A stretch of DNA of 64,000 bases from the NCBI RefSeq assembly GCF_040739495.1, contig NZ_CP145263.1, positions 1,116,001 through 1,180,000 of the forward strand, in the 5' to 3' direction. The stretch comes from Staphylococcus capitis subsp. capitis (GTDB taxonomy: Bacteria; Bacillota; Bacilli; Staphylococcales; Staphylococcaceae). Positions 63,988 to 64,000 of this stretch are shown piece by piece (positions within the stretch are counted from its first letter, which is position 1; every line of letters starts with the position of its first letter). A program made the translations under genes and the position numbers. The notes under the pieces are model-generated. The model had not been told where the DNA came from, did not search any database, and was given only the letters and a program-made list of their open reading frames with translations.

Positions 63988-64000
63988 TGAATCAAACGAC
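63987..64000 (+). CDS. Start of a downstream gene, probably uridine kinase (partial)
   Basis: ATG at 63987 overlaps the trhP2 stop (TAATG) and lies behind AAAGGAAA. Only the codons for MNQT are visible. In B. subtilis and staphylococci udk follows yrrO, so udk is the likely identity, but this is inference from gene order alone. Confidence 0.45.

Overview
The window is a contiguous piece of a low-GC Firmicutes chromosome and almost certainly comes from a Staphylococcus other than S. aureus. The protein sequences, the gene order (thrS-lysP-infC-rpmI-rplT ... tig-clpX-engB-hemAXCDBL ... valS-folC ... mreCD-rplU-prp-rpmA-obg ... ruvAB-queA-tgt-yajC-secDF-recJ-apt-relA-dtd-lytH-hisS-aspS-tcdA-rarA-cymR-yrvO-mnmA-recD2-alaS), strong AGGAGG ribosome binding sites and frequent TTG/GTG starts all fit. 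I do not assign a species. It is core genome: I see no insertion sequence, prophage, CRISPR array, tRNA or rRNA gene.

Layout. 1-5.5 kb: end of thrS, lysine-riboswitch-controlled lysP, the autoregulated infC-rpmI-rplT operon, a NUDIX protein and a YsoA-like protein. 5.5-9.3 kb: trigger factor, ClpX and the ribosome-assembly GTPase EngB. 9.4-15.7 kb: the complete hemAXCDBL operon, from glutamyl-tRNA to uroporphyrinogen III plus the GSA aminomutase. 15.7-24.8 kb: an AbrB-type membrane protein, tag, T-box-controlled valS-folC, a prepilin peptidase overlapping radC, and small membrane or charged proteins. 24.9-33.4 kb: mreCD, rplU-prp-rpmA, obg, pheB-like, ruvAB-queA-tgt-yajC. 33.6-42.8 kb: secDF, recJ-apt, relA-dtd-lytH. 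42.9-49.4 kb: T-box-controlled hisS-aspS, 6S RNA, tcdA, rarA and cymR. 49.4-64 kb: a decayed csbD gene behind a SigB-like promoter, a small charged protein, a luciferase-like oxidoreductase, yrvO-mnmA-TPR-recD2, T-box-controlled alaS-ireB-yqgF-DUF1292, then the tRNA wobble-uridine genes trmR-trhP1-trhP2 and the first codons of a gene that is probably udk.

How the genes work together. Translation dominates: ribosomal proteins, IF3, four aminoacyl-tRNA synthetases, and wobble-base modification by QueA/Tgt, YrvO/MnmA and TrhP1/TrhP2/TrmR, plus the t6A dehydratase TcdA. Much of it is controlled by cis-acting RNA: an L box, L20 and L21 leaders, three T boxes whose visible specifiers match Val, His and Ala, and 6S RNA.

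Points most worth a second look: a structured leader with mutually exclusive hairpins before trmR; the csbD pseudogene with three in-frame TAA codons but no frameshift; two oppositely oriented copies of a STAR-like intergenic repeat; a minus-strand 60-residue membrane protein with a perfect ribosome binding site; and the AUA start of infC.
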